A model generated the notes under the pieces. It was not told the origin of the DNA, did not search any database, and saw nothing but the letters and a program-made list of their open reading frames with translations. The position numbers and the translations under genes were made by a program. Positions 1 through 8,731 of a stretch of 40,882 nucleotides of DNA are shown here, in pieces; position 1 is the stretch's first letter, and each line of letters begins with the position of its first letter. Source of the stretch: Bacillota bacterium (GTDB lineage Bacteria > Bacillota > Clostridia > DSM-8532); the NCBI GenBank assembly GCA_022702935.2, contig JAKIML020000102.1, positions 1 through 40,882 of the forward strand, given 5' to 3'.

Positions 1-1353
1 CGAGTTGCCGGTTTCAACTCCATATTTGCTGCTGCATCCATCCCAATGGCAATCAAATACTATAATGAGTTTAAGAAGCAGATAGAGGAAAAGAACCGTA
101 ATCTTACCATAGCAACTATTTTCAGTTTTAGTGCAAATGAGGAGGAGCCAGATGGACTGCTGCCTGAAGAGGACTTTAATATGGAAAACCTTGACCAGAG
201 CTCCAGAGATTTTCTTGATGCGGCTATCCGAGATTACAATTCCACATTTAGCACAAATTACGACACTTCCTCGGACAAGTTCCAGAATTATTATAAAGAC
301 CTCTCTCTTCGTGTAAAGAATCGGGAGATTGATATATTGATTGTTGTTAATATGTTCCTTACTGGCTTTGATGCAACAACCCTAAATACGCTATGGGTAG
401 ATAAAAATCTGCGGCAACATGGACTTATTCAGGCTTTTTCAAGAACTAACCGCATCCTAAACAGCGTTAAGACATATGGTAATATCGTTTGCTTTAGAGA
501 TTTGAAAGAAGAAACAGACAAAGCTATTGCACTATTCGGCAATAAGGATGCAGGCGGTATTGTACTGCTAAAAACATTCGATGAATATTATAAGGGATAT
601 GATGAAAAAGGTGAACACAAGCCGGGCTATGCTGAACTGATTGCAACCCTTACAACACAGTATCCCCTTGGACAACCTATTCTGGGAGAAGAAGCTGAAA
701 AAGACTTTATACGGCTATATGGAGCAATACTTCGACTCAGAAATATTCTTACTTCCTTCGATGACTTTGAAGGAAACGAGATTTTATCTGAAAGGGATTT
801 TCAGGACTATCAGAGCATTTATATTGACTTGTATCAGGAATATAGAAAAGGTGCTGATGGTGATAAGGAGACTATTAATGATGACATAGTTTTCGAGATT
901 GAACTGGTCAAACAGATAGAGGTAAATATTGACTACATCCTTATGCTTGTAGCCAAATATCAACAATCCAACTGCAAGGATAAAACCATTCTTACGACCA
1001 TTGATAAGGCTATCAATTCGAGTATTGAACTTCGAAGTAAGAAAGAACTTATCGAGCGTTTTATTGAGCAAGTCAATGTATCGACCAAAGTGGATGAGGA
1101 TTGGCGTAAATTCCTCCATGAGCGTAAGGAAGCGGATATTACAGCAATTATAGAAGAAGAAAGATTAAAGCCTGAAGAAACCCGCCGTTTCATCGACAAT
1201 GCTTTCCGAGATGGGATACTTAAAACGACCGGTACAGCTATTGATAAAATCATGCCACCTGTATCTCGCTTTGGCGGAGGCAGAGCCGCGAAAAAGCAAG
1301 GAATTATCGAAAAACTGATGATATTCTTTGAAAAGTATTTAGGATTGATATAG
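1..1353 (+). CDS. hsdR: Type I restriction enzyme R subunit, C-terminal part (5' truncated by window)
   Basis: The reading frame is open from base 1, so this is the 3' part of a longer gene; the ATG at 46 is internal. HsdR is the ATP-dependent DNA-translocating and cleaving subunit of type I restriction-modification systems. What remains is the end of the second RecA-like helicase domain: motif V-like ILIVVNMFLTGFDA, motif VI-like IQAFSRTNR, and before them the HsdR-typical stretch FNSIFAAASIPMAIKYY. A charged, helical C-terminal region follows, as expected for the part that contacts the methylase core. The nuclease and first helicase domains, and hsdM/hsdS, lie outside the window. Base composition is clearly AT-richer than the genes from 1932 on, which fits horizontal acquisition. 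The family call is strong. Confidence 0.9.
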   Translation, partial: RVAGFNSIFAAASIPMAIKYYNEFKKQIEEKNRNLTIATIFSFSANEEEPDGLLPEEDFNMENLDQSSRDFLDAAIRDYNSTFSTNYDTSSDKFQNYYKDLSLRVKNREIDILIVVNMFLTGFDATTLNTLWVDKNLRQHGLIQAFSRTNRILNSVKTYGNIVCFRDLKEETDKAIALFGNKDAGGIVLLKTFDEYYKGYDEKGEHKPGYAELIATLTTQYPLGQPILGEEAEKDFIRLYGAILRLRNILTSFDDFEGNEILSERDFQDYQSIYIDLYQEYRKGADGDKETINDDIVFEIELVKQIEVNIDYILMLVAKYQQSNCKDKTILTTIDKAINSSIELRSKKELIERFIEQVNVSTKVDEDWRKFLHERKEADITAIIEEERLKPEETRRFIDNAFRDGILKTTGTAIDKIMPPVSRFGGGRAAKKQGIIEKLMIFFEKYLGLI

Positions 1354-1391
1354 ATTAATATCAATCGCTAATTCAGTAATAATATCTTTAT

Positions 1392-1445
1392 AAAAGACCA
1401 GTCACTTCAAGCATTCATGCCTGATTGTGACTGATCTTTTTTTCC
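1392..1445 (+). terminator. Intrinsic terminator after hsdR
   Basis: A 14-position stem (1392-1405 with 1427-1440, one mismatch) encloses a loop that itself contains GCAT/ATGC. The 3' arm runs into a T tract at 1437-1443. It lies about 40 bp downstream of the hsdR stop codon. Confidence 0.75.
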
Positions 1446-1455
1446 GCTTGAAGCT

Positions 1456-1548
1456 GTTCACTTTAGTTTTTTCTTCAATCCCTAAGTGAACGCTTCCTTC
1501 GGGCTCTTTTTTTTATGGGCTGCTCTGCCCGGCCAGGTTTGAGCAGCC
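1456..1548. repeat. Two further inverted repeats in a gene-free stretch
   Basis: Between 1446 and 1578 I see no gene. There are two hairpins: GTTCACTTTAG at 1456-1466 against CTAAGTGAAC at 1482-1491 (one bulged base), followed by a run of eight T at 1507-1514; and a perfect 8-bp pair GGCTGCTC at 1518-1525 against GAGCAGCC at 1541-1548. The first could be a second terminator. The second has no T tract and no clear role. Confidence 0.4.
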
Positions 1549-1578
1549 TCACTGAAGGCTATGGTACAGGATGGGTAA

Positions 1579-1886
1579 GGGATATGTCCCACTGACCTGT
1601 TTATATTTGTTGTGCTGTATTATCCTGATAAGGAGACGAAAGAGTATGCTCAGGACACGATATGACCATAGAACTTTAACCAGTTCGATGAGGGCGATTC
1701 AAAGACGATGATATTTTCGAAAGACCAGCCCGATCTTTTTCTTGGACATAAGAACCCTATAGCAGTGAAGATATAAAAGAGGCCAGTCTATATAAGTATG
1801 CCAAGTCCATAAAGGCAGATAAAAAAGCCATGGTGCTCTCATTGGATAAACATAAGCAGGAGGATGAGAACACCATGGCCAATTAA
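1579..1886 (+). pseudogene. Decayed reading frame of unknown function
   Basis: Reading frame 1 from about 1579 gives protein-like sequence (FVVLYYPDKETKEYAQDTI), then an in-frame TGA near 1660 and a TAG at 1669, then protein-like sequence again (SKDQPDLFLGHKNP). A one-base frame change near 1757 leads to YSSEDIKEASLYKYAKSIKA and on to a TAA at 1884-1886. Spliced together, the pieces give roughly 100 residues that look coding in composition. I do not recognise the family. The pieces could instead be chance, but their continuity argues for a gene inactivated by two stops and a frameshift beside the restriction locus. Confidence 0.35.
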
Positions 1887-1931
1887 ATTATACAGGCAAC
1901 TAATTCTTGATTAAAATCAATAGGATAAGCC

Positions 1932-2840
1932 TTATTTCTGCCTTGAAGCCTTAAGAACTGGGGCCACCGTTCTGGAGAACTGATAATCGAAGGTGGCGTC
2001 CCAGTTGATGGACCAGGTCATGAGTCCCCGGAGGGTGGGGTAAGTGCGGGGAGGTAGGTAGGTGCCTTTTACAACACCCTGGGTGAGGCAGGTATAAGCA
2101 TCCAGAACCACTGACGGGTCCACATAGCCGCTGCCGGCTGCCTTGATGCAGGAGGGGAAGCCCAGACCAACCTGATCAGGCCTTAACCCGCTTTCAAGCT
2201 GAAGAGCGGCCTGAGCGGTAATAAAGTCCACACTTCCCTGTTTATAGGACTTTCCGTCCAGGCCCAGCATGGCGCCTGAATTGTAGAACTGGGTATTGAC
2301 AACGGTCAGGATATCCTTAATATTCAAAGCCAGCTTAAAATAGCTTTGGTTTGCATCCTGCATGTCCAGGGTCTGGGGTGCCATGGCAATGATGAGCTCG
2401 GGGCCTGCCAGGGCATGGAGTCGGCGGAGGGCCAATTCCAACAGTTTCTCAGGGATGCCATGTTCCAGGTCAATGTCCACACCCTCAAACCCGTATTCGT
2501 TCATAAGATCATAGAAGCTCTCCGCAAAACGGACGGCATGGGATTCCTGGGTCATTTCAATATTGCCCAATTCGCCGCCCACCGACAGAATGACCTTTTG
2601 ACCCCGTGCTTTTACCCATTGAATATCCTCAATGAACTCCTGCCTGCTATAGCCGTTGAGTTTCTCTGAAACCTCAGAATTCAGGGCAAAGGTTACAGCA
2701 CCCGGTACAGGGGTGCTGTCGGCGAAGGAGACAACGATCATATCGTAATCAAGGGGGATATCACGGATTCTGAGGCATTTGGCGCCATTATAAAAGTTGT
2801 GCCAATAACCGGTCAGCATATGTTGGGGCAAATGTGCCAT
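1932..2840 (-). CDS. Intracellular GH18 chitinase-like glycoside hydrolase
   Basis: A 302-residue GH18-family protein, a family that hydrolyses beta-1,4-GlcNAc linkages by substrate-assisted catalysis. The family's SxGG strand motif is present as ILSVGG (residues 84-89) and the catalytic DxxDxDxE strand as GVDIDLE, with E126 the predicted proton donor and D122/D124 before it. A late GLMTWSINWD segment supplies the usual barrel tryptophan. The ATG at 2840 is chosen because AGGTGAGGT lies 8 bases upstream; a GTG at 2849 is possible. No signal peptide or membrane segment is visible, so it should act in the cytoplasm on imported chito-oligosaccharides. It is the last gene of the leftward phosphorylase-mutase-GH18 group, 16 bp after the mutase stop. 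An endo-N-acetylglucosaminidase activity cannot be excluded. Confidence 0.85.
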   Translation of the reverse strand: MAHLPQHMLTGYWHNFYNGAKCLRIRDIPLDYDMIVVSFADSTPVPGAVTFALNSEVSEKLNGYSRQEFIEDIQWVKARGQKVILSVGGELGNIEMTQESHAVRFAESFYDLMNEYGFEGVDIDLEHGIPEKLLELALRRLHALAGPELIIAMAPQTLDMQDANQSYFKLALNIKDILTVVNTQFYNSGAMLGLDGKSYKQGSVDFITAQAALQLESGLRPDQVGLGFPSCIKAAGSGYVDPSVVLDAYTCLTQGVVKGTYLPPRTYPTLRGLMTWSINWDATFDYQFSRTVAPVLKASRQK

Positions 2841-2856
2841 GATTATCACCTCACCT

Positions 2857-4272
2857 TTATTTTACACCCAGGAAACGCTTCATGGTGCCTACCACATCAT
2901 CGGCGTCAACCTGGGAGCTCATTTCAGAGAAGATGCGAAGAAGGGGCTCGGTTCCTGAGAATCTGGCCAGAATCCAGCCGCCGTTCTTAAAGTAGATCTT
3001 TAATCCGTCCATATAGCTGATATGGTCGATTTCAAAGTCATAGGGAGGGATTTCCTTATCCTCAAACAGCTTTTTAGTCAGGCGCGGCTTATCCTCGGGC
3101 TCGAATTTGAAATCGCCTTCATGGGTATAGAAATAGCCGAACTGCTGATTAATCTCATCCAAAAGACTGGAGAGGCTCTTTCCGGTAACGCTGATCATCT
3201 CGATGAGAAGGCTAGCGGCAAAGATGCCGTCCTTGCCCCGGATATGGCCCCGGATGGTTAAACCGCCGCTGCTCTCGCCGCCAATCAAGGCGTTCTTTTC
3301 CTCCATCTTGGAGCTGATATGCTTAAAGCCCACAGGCACCTCATAGCATTCCTGGTCAAAGGCCTGGGCGATTCTGTCCAGCAGATGGGTGGTGCCAAGG
3401 TTGCGAACCACGCCGCCCTTCCAGCCTTTATATTTCAACAGGTAGTAGTAGAGCAGGGCCAGAATCTCGTTGGGATGGATGAACCGGCCATTGCTGTCGA
3501 TGATGCCTAAGCGGTCGGCATCTCCGTCGGTACCGATACCCAGATCATACTTCTTTTCAACCACCAAATCCCGAAGCCGCTGCAAAGTATGGGAGCTGGG
3601 GGAGGGGAGCCTTCCGCCAAAGAGCGTATCGTGGCGGTCATTGATGGTGTCCACCTCACATCGGGCGGTGATGAGAATGGTGGATAGGGAGGTCTTGGAC
3701 ACTCCGAACATGGGATCCAGAAGGATGCGGAGATTGGCCTTTTTGATGGCCTCCACATCCACCATCTCAAGGATGGTATCGATGTACACATTGAAGGGAT
3801 CGATAATCTGAATCCGTGATGCCTTGACCCCGGCATTGAAGTCCATGACCTGAATGCTTTCGGGAGTAACCAGGGCTATCTTTTCCTCGATAAGGTCGGT
3901 GACTTCCTGGGTGGCATCCCGACCGCCCTGGGTAAAGATTTTGATGCCGTTGTAATCGGCAGGGTTATGGCTTGCTGTTACTGCCGCTCCATAGCCAGTT
4001 TCCATGCGGTTTACAGTGAACATGACCAGGGGTGTGGGGGCGACCTTCTCAATAAAATAAACCGTTATACCATTGCCTGCCAGAACCTCAGCCATCCAGC
4101 GGGCTGCCTTGTCCGACAGAAAACGTCTGTCATAGCCAATGACAAAGCCTTTGTTGTCCAGGTTCTGCTCCTTCATGAGAAGGGCCACAGCCTGGGATAA
4201 TATCTGAACATTGGCCTTGGTGAACTCATCACCAATGATAGCACGCCAGCCACCTGTTCCAAATTTAATCAT
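2857..4272 (-). CDS. Phosphohexomutase (phosphoglucomutase/phosphomannomutase family), likely GlcNAc-1-P mutase by context
   Basis: A 471-residue alpha-D-phosphohexomutase, complete for the family. The phosphoserine loop is TASHNPADYNGIKIF (S101), the metal loop is GTDGDADR (D249, D251, D253), the sugar-binding loop is GGESSGGLTIRG, and the C-terminal phosphate-binding loop is RFSGTEPLLRIF. Such enzymes move phosphate between C1 and C6 of hexose phosphates. It starts 17 bp after the phosphorylase stop with an excellent AAGGAGG, so it is co-transcribed. Since the phosphorylase next door is of the diacetylchitobiose type, the likely substrate is GlcNAc-1-P, giving GlcNAc-6-P for deacetylation and glycolysis. 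Sequence alone does not separate glucose, mannose and N-acetylglucosamine phosphate specificity, so that part is inference. Confidence 0.9.
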   Translation of the reverse strand: MIKFGTGGWRAIIGDEFTKANVQILSQAVALLMKEQNLDNKGFVIGYDRRFLSDKAARWMAEVLAGNGITVYFIEKVAPTPLVMFTVNRMETGYGAAVTASHNPADYNGIKIFTQGGRDATQEVTDLIEEKIALVTPESIQVMDFNAGVKASRIQIIDPFNVYIDTILEMVDVEAIKKANLRILLDPMFGVSKTSLSTILITARCEVDTINDRHDTLFGGRLPSPSSHTLQRLRDLVVEKKYDLGIGTDGDADRLGIIDSNGRFIHPNEILALLYYYLLKYKGWKGGVVRNLGTTHLLDRIAQAFDQECYEVPVGFKHISSKMEEKNALIGGESSGGLTIRGHIRGKDGIFAASLLIEMISVTGKSLSSLLDEINQQFGYFYTHEGDFKFEPEDKPRLTKKLFEDKEIPPYDFEIDHISYMDGLKIYFKNGGWILARFSGTEPLLRIFSEMSSQVDADDVVGTMKRFLGVK

Positions 4273-4289
4273 AATGCGAACCTCCTTCT

Positions 4290-6683
4290 TTATCCCATTA
4301 TAACCTTCACATGGTTCACACTGCCCGCCTGCTGGGGAGGAATGGGACCACTGACAGGTACACCGTTAAGGATTATGGTCTTAATCCCCTTGGACACATG
4401 CTGGGGATTTTCAACTTCAATATGATACAGTGCATTCCGCCATCTGCGGGTGACCTTGAAGCCATCCCAGTCCTGGGGGATGCAGGGGTCGATGATAAGG
4501 CCCTCTAAATCCAAGCGAATACCCAGCATATAGTGGGTGGCTGCGAAATAAGCCCATCCGGCGCTTCCCGTCAGCCAGGGATGTCTGGCGCGGCCATGCC
4601 TGGAATGATCCCGGCCCATAATGAACTGGCAGTAGGAGTAGGGCTCGGCCTGGCGGATTTCTATCATATCGTTCTGATTATAGGGCAGAAGAGCATTATA
4701 GAACTTCATAGCCCTGTCGCCCCGGCCCAGCTTGCATTCGGCCACCCAGGCCCAGGGATTGGGATGGCTGAAGATGGCGCCATTTTCCTTGACCCCCCTA
4801 TAGACCCTGGTGACAAAGCCAATGTCATCATTGGGCTGAGTATAAGAGGGCGCATTCAGATGGAGCCCAAAGTCGGAGTAAAGGTACTGATCCACAGCGT
4901 CCATGCAGGATATGCCCCGCTGGCCGGACACACAGCCCGAAACAACGGCCCAGGTATTGGACTCCAGGTGAACCTTTCCTTCCTTATCCTTTTGGGTGCC
5001 TATTTTCTCGCCCTTGGCAGTGATGCCGCGAATATACCATTGACCGTCCCACAGAACCTCTTCGCAGGTCTTCTGAATCTGCCTGGCCAGCTCTGTATAT
5101 CGCACTTCGTCCTCATGGTTGCCCATGAACCGGGCAATCCGCACAAAGGCCTCGGTGGCCCAATAATGAAGGAAGGAGACCATGGCGCTTTCGCCGCCGC
5201 CTAAATTGAGGCAGTCGTTCCAGTCGGCGCGCAGGCCCTTGCAGATGCCATGGGGCCCTATCTGTTCTGCCGAGAAATCAATAATACGCTTTAAGTGCTC
5301 ATAGACCGTGGCTTCACCGCCATCGGCAAAGGGGACAATTTCGTTAAAAAGCTCCACTTCTCCAGTCTCAGCCACATATTCAAGCACCGAGGAGACCAGC
5401 CATAAGGCATCATCGGAGCAGGCATCCTTAAGGCCATGAATGATATCCTTGGCATCGGGGGTGGGAACCACCGTGGGAGACTTGAAGGTGCTCACCGGCT
5501 TGTCAGGGTTAAACCATTCGGGCTCAAAGAGATGGAGCCCATAACCTTGCCGTACCTGACCGTTGAGAAGCTCAATGATTCTCTGACGGCATTTCTGAGG
5601 ATTGGAATGGGGAACACACATCACGTCCTGGGCAGTGTCCCGATAGCCCAGCCCGGTACGGCCGCCCACCTCGATGAAGGAAGCGAAGCGGGACCAAACC
5701 ACATTGGTCTCAGCCTGATAAAGGTTCCAGATGTTGAGCATGGTGTTCATGCCCTCATGGGGCGTCTGGCACTGGAAGGCACCAAGCTTGTTCTCCCAGT
5801 ATTTTGCCAGGGCTTTGAAGGCCTCATCCACCTTAGCCGGATCAGAGTATTTCTGGCGCATGGCCTTGCCGACCTGCTTGCTGCCGGGGCCAAGAAGGTA
5901 GATGATGCGGGTCTCCTGACCGGGTTCCAGGGTAATTCGATGATGGAGGGCGCCGCAGTGGTTGTTGCCCAGCTCAGTGCTGCAGGAGAGGAAGCCCTTT
6001 TCCACGCCCAGAGGATTGGTCTCAGTGCGGTAAACGCCGATAAAGCAGTCCCTTACGGCATCAAAGCTATCGGGGGTCCTGCTGCTGGTTATGTATGTAA
6101 AGGAATCGGGGCTGTAAAACTGGTCGCATTCAATAACCCCGTCGTCAAAGCTGGAACCGCTGCAGTAAAGGCTCATCTGGAAGTTCTGATTGTCGATATC
6201 TATGTGGTTAAAGGAGAATTCTACATAGGAAAAGGTGCTGATATAGCGAGTCTTTGAGTCGTTGTTCCTGATTTTGACATCCCAGATCTCCACATCATCA
6301 TCCACGGGAATAAAAAGCGTCTGCTCGGCGGATATCTTCGCGTAATCACAGATAAATCGGCTGTAGGAAAGGCCGTGATGGCAGCGATAGCTGGCCTGAT
6401 CCAGGGGCTTTCCCACCGGCTGCCAGGAGATGGACCAATAGTCCGAGGTCTCATCATCCCGAAGATACACATAATGCCCCGGTCTGTCCAAGGGGACACC
6501 GTTGGGCCTAAACCTTGTCAATCGGTTATACTGGGGTGATTTGTAGAAGGTATAGCCCCCCGCATTGTGGGAGATGACCGTGCATAAATCTTTTACCCCC
6601 AGATAATTGGTCCAGGATACCGGCACATCGGGTCTTTCGATAATATATTCCCTGCTCTCGTTACAAAAATAACCGTACCTCAT
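4290..6683 (-). CDS. chbP: GH94 phosphorylase, N,N'-diacetylchitobiose phosphorylase type
   Basis: A 797-residue GH94 enzyme. GH94 phosphorylases cleave beta-glucosides with inorganic phosphate, saving one ATP per disaccharide. The family's catalytic acid lies in RADWNDCLNL (D490). The sequence follows the Vibrio diacetylchitobiose phosphorylase as I remember it, including the N-terminal CTVISHNAGGYTFY and RPGHYVYLRDDETSDYW, and GGGESAMVSFLH directly after the catalytic loop. Cellobiose phosphorylases, as I recall them, have SLISNTAGGY and CLNLNCFSTVPDESFQT at those places. The expected reaction is (GlcNAc)2 + Pi to GlcNAc-1-P + GlcNAc. No signal peptide is present, so it acts in the cytoplasm. 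It leads the operon with the mutase and the GH18 enzyme. An AAAGGGTGG lies about 6 bases before the ATG. Cellobiose phosphorylase remains the main alternative. Confidence 0.85.
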   Translation of the reverse strand: MRYGYFCNESREYIIERPDVPVSWTNYLGVKDLCTVISHNAGGYTFYKSPQYNRLTRFRPNGVPLDRPGHYVYLRDDETSDYWSISWQPVGKPLDQASYRCHHGLSYSRFICDYAKISAEQTLFIPVDDDVEIWDVKIRNNDSKTRYISTFSYVEFSFNHIDIDNQNFQMSLYCSGSSFDDGVIECDQFYSPDSFTYITSSRTPDSFDAVRDCFIGVYRTETNPLGVEKGFLSCSTELGNNHCGALHHRITLEPGQETRIIYLLGPGSKQVGKAMRQKYSDPAKVDEAFKALAKYWENKLGAFQCQTPHEGMNTMLNIWNLYQAETNVVWSRFASFIEVGGRTGLGYRDTAQDVMCVPHSNPQKCRQRIIELLNGQVRQGYGLHLFEPEWFNPDKPVSTFKSPTVVPTPDAKDIIHGLKDACSDDALWLVSSVLEYVAETGEVELFNEIVPFADGGEATVYEHLKRIIDFSAEQIGPHGICKGLRADWNDCLNLGGGESAMVSFLHYWATEAFVRIARFMGNHEDEVRYTELARQIQKTCEEVLWDGQWYIRGITAKGEKIGTQKDKEGKVHLESNTWAVVSGCVSGQRGISCMDAVDQYLYSDFGLHLNAPSYTQPNDDIGFVTRVYRGVKENGAIFSHPNPWAWVAECKLGRGDRAMKFYNALLPYNQNDMIEIRQAEPYSYCQFIMGRDHSRHGRARHPWLTGSAGWAYFAATHYMLGIRLDLEGLIIDPCIPQDWDGFKVTRRWRNALYHIEVENPQHVSKGIKTIILNGVPVSGPIPPQQAGSVNHVKVIMG

Positions 6684-6739
6684 AGGTCCACCCTTTCTTA
6701 AAATAAAGGTTAAGCATAGGCATAAATCTCTACACTTTT

Positions 6740-6767
6740 ATTATAGAGGTGGGGCATGAGATGACAT
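6740..6767 (-). promoter_or_regulatory. Candidate sigma-A promoter of the chbP operon
   Basis: On the minus strand a perfect TATAAT (complement of 6740-6745) is preceded, with a 16-bp spacer, by ATGTCA (complement of 6762-6767; 4 of 6 matches to TTGACA). Transcription would start near 6733, giving a leader of about 50 nt before the ATG at 6683. The weak -35 is what one expects of an activator-dependent promoter. Confidence 0.5.
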
Positions 6768-6797
6768 ATCCTATAGAATTGGCATATGTTGCAGAAT
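6765..6797. promoter_or_regulatory. Direct repeat, candidate activator site upstream of chbP
   Basis: Two 15-bp copies, CATATCCTATAGAAT (6765-6779) and CATATGTTGCAGAAT (6783-6797), share the pattern CATATnnTnnAGAAT and are spaced 18 bp apart. They lie directly upstream of, and just touch, the candidate -35 of the leftward chbP promoter. That is where AraC-type activators usually bind direct repeats. The response regulator at 10121-10888 is the natural candidate protein. The assignment is inferred from position and repeat structure only. Confidence 0.4.
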
Positions 6798-6890
6798 ATT
6801 GATAACTTACTTTTTTGACGAATAATCTATGCTATACTTAAGAAAAAGACCCGTTTATGCTTCTAGGATGACCTTTTGGGGGGTATGCCT

Positions 6891-8651
6891 GTGATCAAGT
6901 GGATACGGCAAAGGATCTTAAATACGACCATTCGCCAGAAGCTTACCCTGATGATCAGCATCTTTGTCTTGTACCCGGTTCTAATCGTGGCCTTCTTCGG
7001 CTATTTTATCTATGCCCAGGGCATCCGAAGCGAGGTGCTCCACTCCTTGAATCAGACCATTGAACAGGTGAACTCCCTTACTTTGGAGCGCTTTGAGCAG
7101 ACCAAGCGCTTTGCTATGATGATCCCCTATGACGGAACCCTCAATGAGATTTATATCCAGAAGAAGAAAGGGGAGCTCAGCCACTACAATCTCAATCGGG
7201 ACATTACCAACTACCTGTATTCCAAGTTCTATTCCAAACAGGAGATCAAGGCCGTATCCTTCTGCTATACCTCTGACAGCAAGGATATCTTCATGGTTCA
7301 GTCCGACAACTCCTATAACCGTTATGTAACGTCGGTCCATCCCCTGGTACTGGCCGAGGCCCAAAAGACCGAGGAACAGTTTGGTTACTATATCTCCGAC
7401 GACGGAGAAATCTATGCCTTCAGAAAAATGATGGATCGCTATAGCTTTGAGCAATATGGACTCATCACCCTTAAGATAGACAAAGCGTTCATGCTCAGCG
7501 ATTTTGAGCAGCGTTTCGCCAACCAGTCAGGCTTTCTTTTGACCTACAACGGGAATATCCTGTATGAAAAAGGTCAGATTCCCGAGGAAGAGCGGGACAA
7601 TGTACTTCGTTCAATCAAAGAGGAAGCTGTTTCTGATAAGACGGAGTCCCGGTTCAGAATTAAGCCCTATGAGGTGGTAACAAGCCACATTACACTGGAC
7701 AATATCTCGTTTGAATACGGAGTGGTCATGCCCACCAGGGCCTTCATGGACAAATATTACAGCGCGTTGAGACTGTTATTGATTATGACCGCCCTGGTGA
7801 CCGGGACCATGCTCCTGGCGGCCATCCCGCTGTACAAGGCCGTATGGTCCCCCATTCGGGAGCTTGTGGGGTTAATGAAGATCCTGGAGGAGGGCAATTT
7901 CGGTGTTCAATCCAAACGTAAGCGCAATGATGAGTTCAAGTTTATCTTCGATTCCTTTAATGCCATGTCCAATGAGATCAAGTATCTCTTTGATGTAGCC
8001 TATAAAGAGGAGCTGGCACGGAAGGAGGCCCAGTTGGCCGCCCTTCAGGCCCGCATCAACCCCCATTTTCTGTACAATACCCTGGAGATTATGAACTGGA
8101 AGGCCAGGATTGCAGGGAATACCGAGCTGTCCGACATGATTGAGGCCTTGGGCACCTTATTGGATGCCGGTATGAACAGGGATGAACGGAAGGTGACCAC
8201 CCTTCGGGAGGAGATAAAGCTGGTGGACTCCTATATGTTCATCATGGACAAGCGGTTTGGAAAGCGTCTTGAGTTTATTCGTGAGATTGATGAATCCCTT
8301 CTCGACGGTACCATTCCTAGCCTCCTCATTCAACCGCTTCTGGAGAATGCCGTTATTCACGGTCTGGAGCCCCATGGCGGAGGAAAGCTGAAGCTCTCAA
8401 TCTTCCGGGAGGAGCGGGGCATGACCATATCGGTGGAGGATAATGGGGCGGGTATCTCCGATGAGGATTTGGTGGAGTTTGAAAAACTCTTTATGGAACA
8501 GCCCAGCCGCATTAAAAACAGCACAGGCATTGGTGTCCGCAATGTACATAGTCGTATTCGAATCCTTTATGGCAGCGAATATGGCCTCAGCCTCAGAAAA
8601 GGTGCTGATGGCGGAACCGTCGCCTCGTTCACTATTCCTTATATGGTCTGA
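6891..8651 (+). CDS. YesM/LytS-type sensor histidine kinase
   Basis: A 586-residue membrane sensor kinase. The GTG at 6891 is chosen because a GGGGGG run ends 7 bases before it; the ATG at 6885 lies too close to that run. Order: transmembrane segment about residues 19-42, an extracellular sensor region of about 250 residues, a second transmembrane segment around 290-315, a HAMP linker, a His_kinase region with INPHFLYNTLEIMNW (phosphoacceptor H392), and a HATPase domain with IQPLLENAVIHG and VEDNGAGI. This is the YesM class that pairs with AraC-type response regulators to sense extracellular sugars. It is divergent from the chbP operon and leads an operon with a sugar-binding protein and a response regulator. 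A TATACT at 6833-6838 could be its -10, but no good -35 is seen. Confidence 0.9.
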   Translation: MIKWIRQRILNTTIRQKLTLMISIFVLYPVLIVAFFGYFIYAQGIRSEVLHSLNQTIEQVNSLTLERFEQTKRFAMMIPYDGTLNEIYIQKKKGELSHYNLNRDITNYLYSKFYSKQEIKAVSFCYTSDSKDIFMVQSDNSYNRYVTSVHPLVLAEAQKTEEQFGYYISDDGEIYAFRKMMDRYSFEQYGLITLKIDKAFMLSDFEQRFANQSGFLLTYNGNILYEKGQIPEEERDNVLRSIKEEAVSDKTESRFRIKPYEVVTSHITLDNISFEYGVVMPTRAFMDKYYSALRLLLIMTALVTGTMLLAAIPLYKAVWSPIRELVGLMKILEEGNFGVQSKRKRNDEFKFIFDSFNAMSNEIKYLFDVAYKEELARKEAQLAALQARINPHFLYNTLEIMNWKARIAGNTELSDMIEALGTLLDAGMNRDERKVTTLREEIKLVDSYMFIMDKRFGKRLEFIREIDESLLDGTIPSLLIQPLLENAVIHGLEPHGGGKLKLSIFREERGMTISVEDNGAGISDEDLVEFEKLFMEQPSRIKNSTGIGVRNVHSRIRILYGSEYGLSLRKGADGGTVASFTIPYMV

Positions 8652-8731
8652 TAGACGCTTGAATTGTTTCATAGCAAAAAAGTACAAAATTCACCAAGCC
8701 AAGCTATACCTTGTGAAGGGGGACCAGGAGT

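Noticed and set aside
5436-6257. 273-codon frame antisense to chbP (also 4533-5204)
   Set aside because: Shadows of the GH94 gene; no ribosome site and no recognisable domain.
6815-6838. TTGACG ... TATACT as promoter of the histidine kinase gene
   Set aside because: The spacer is only 12 bp, too short for a sigma-A promoter; only the -10-like TATACT is retained as a possibility.
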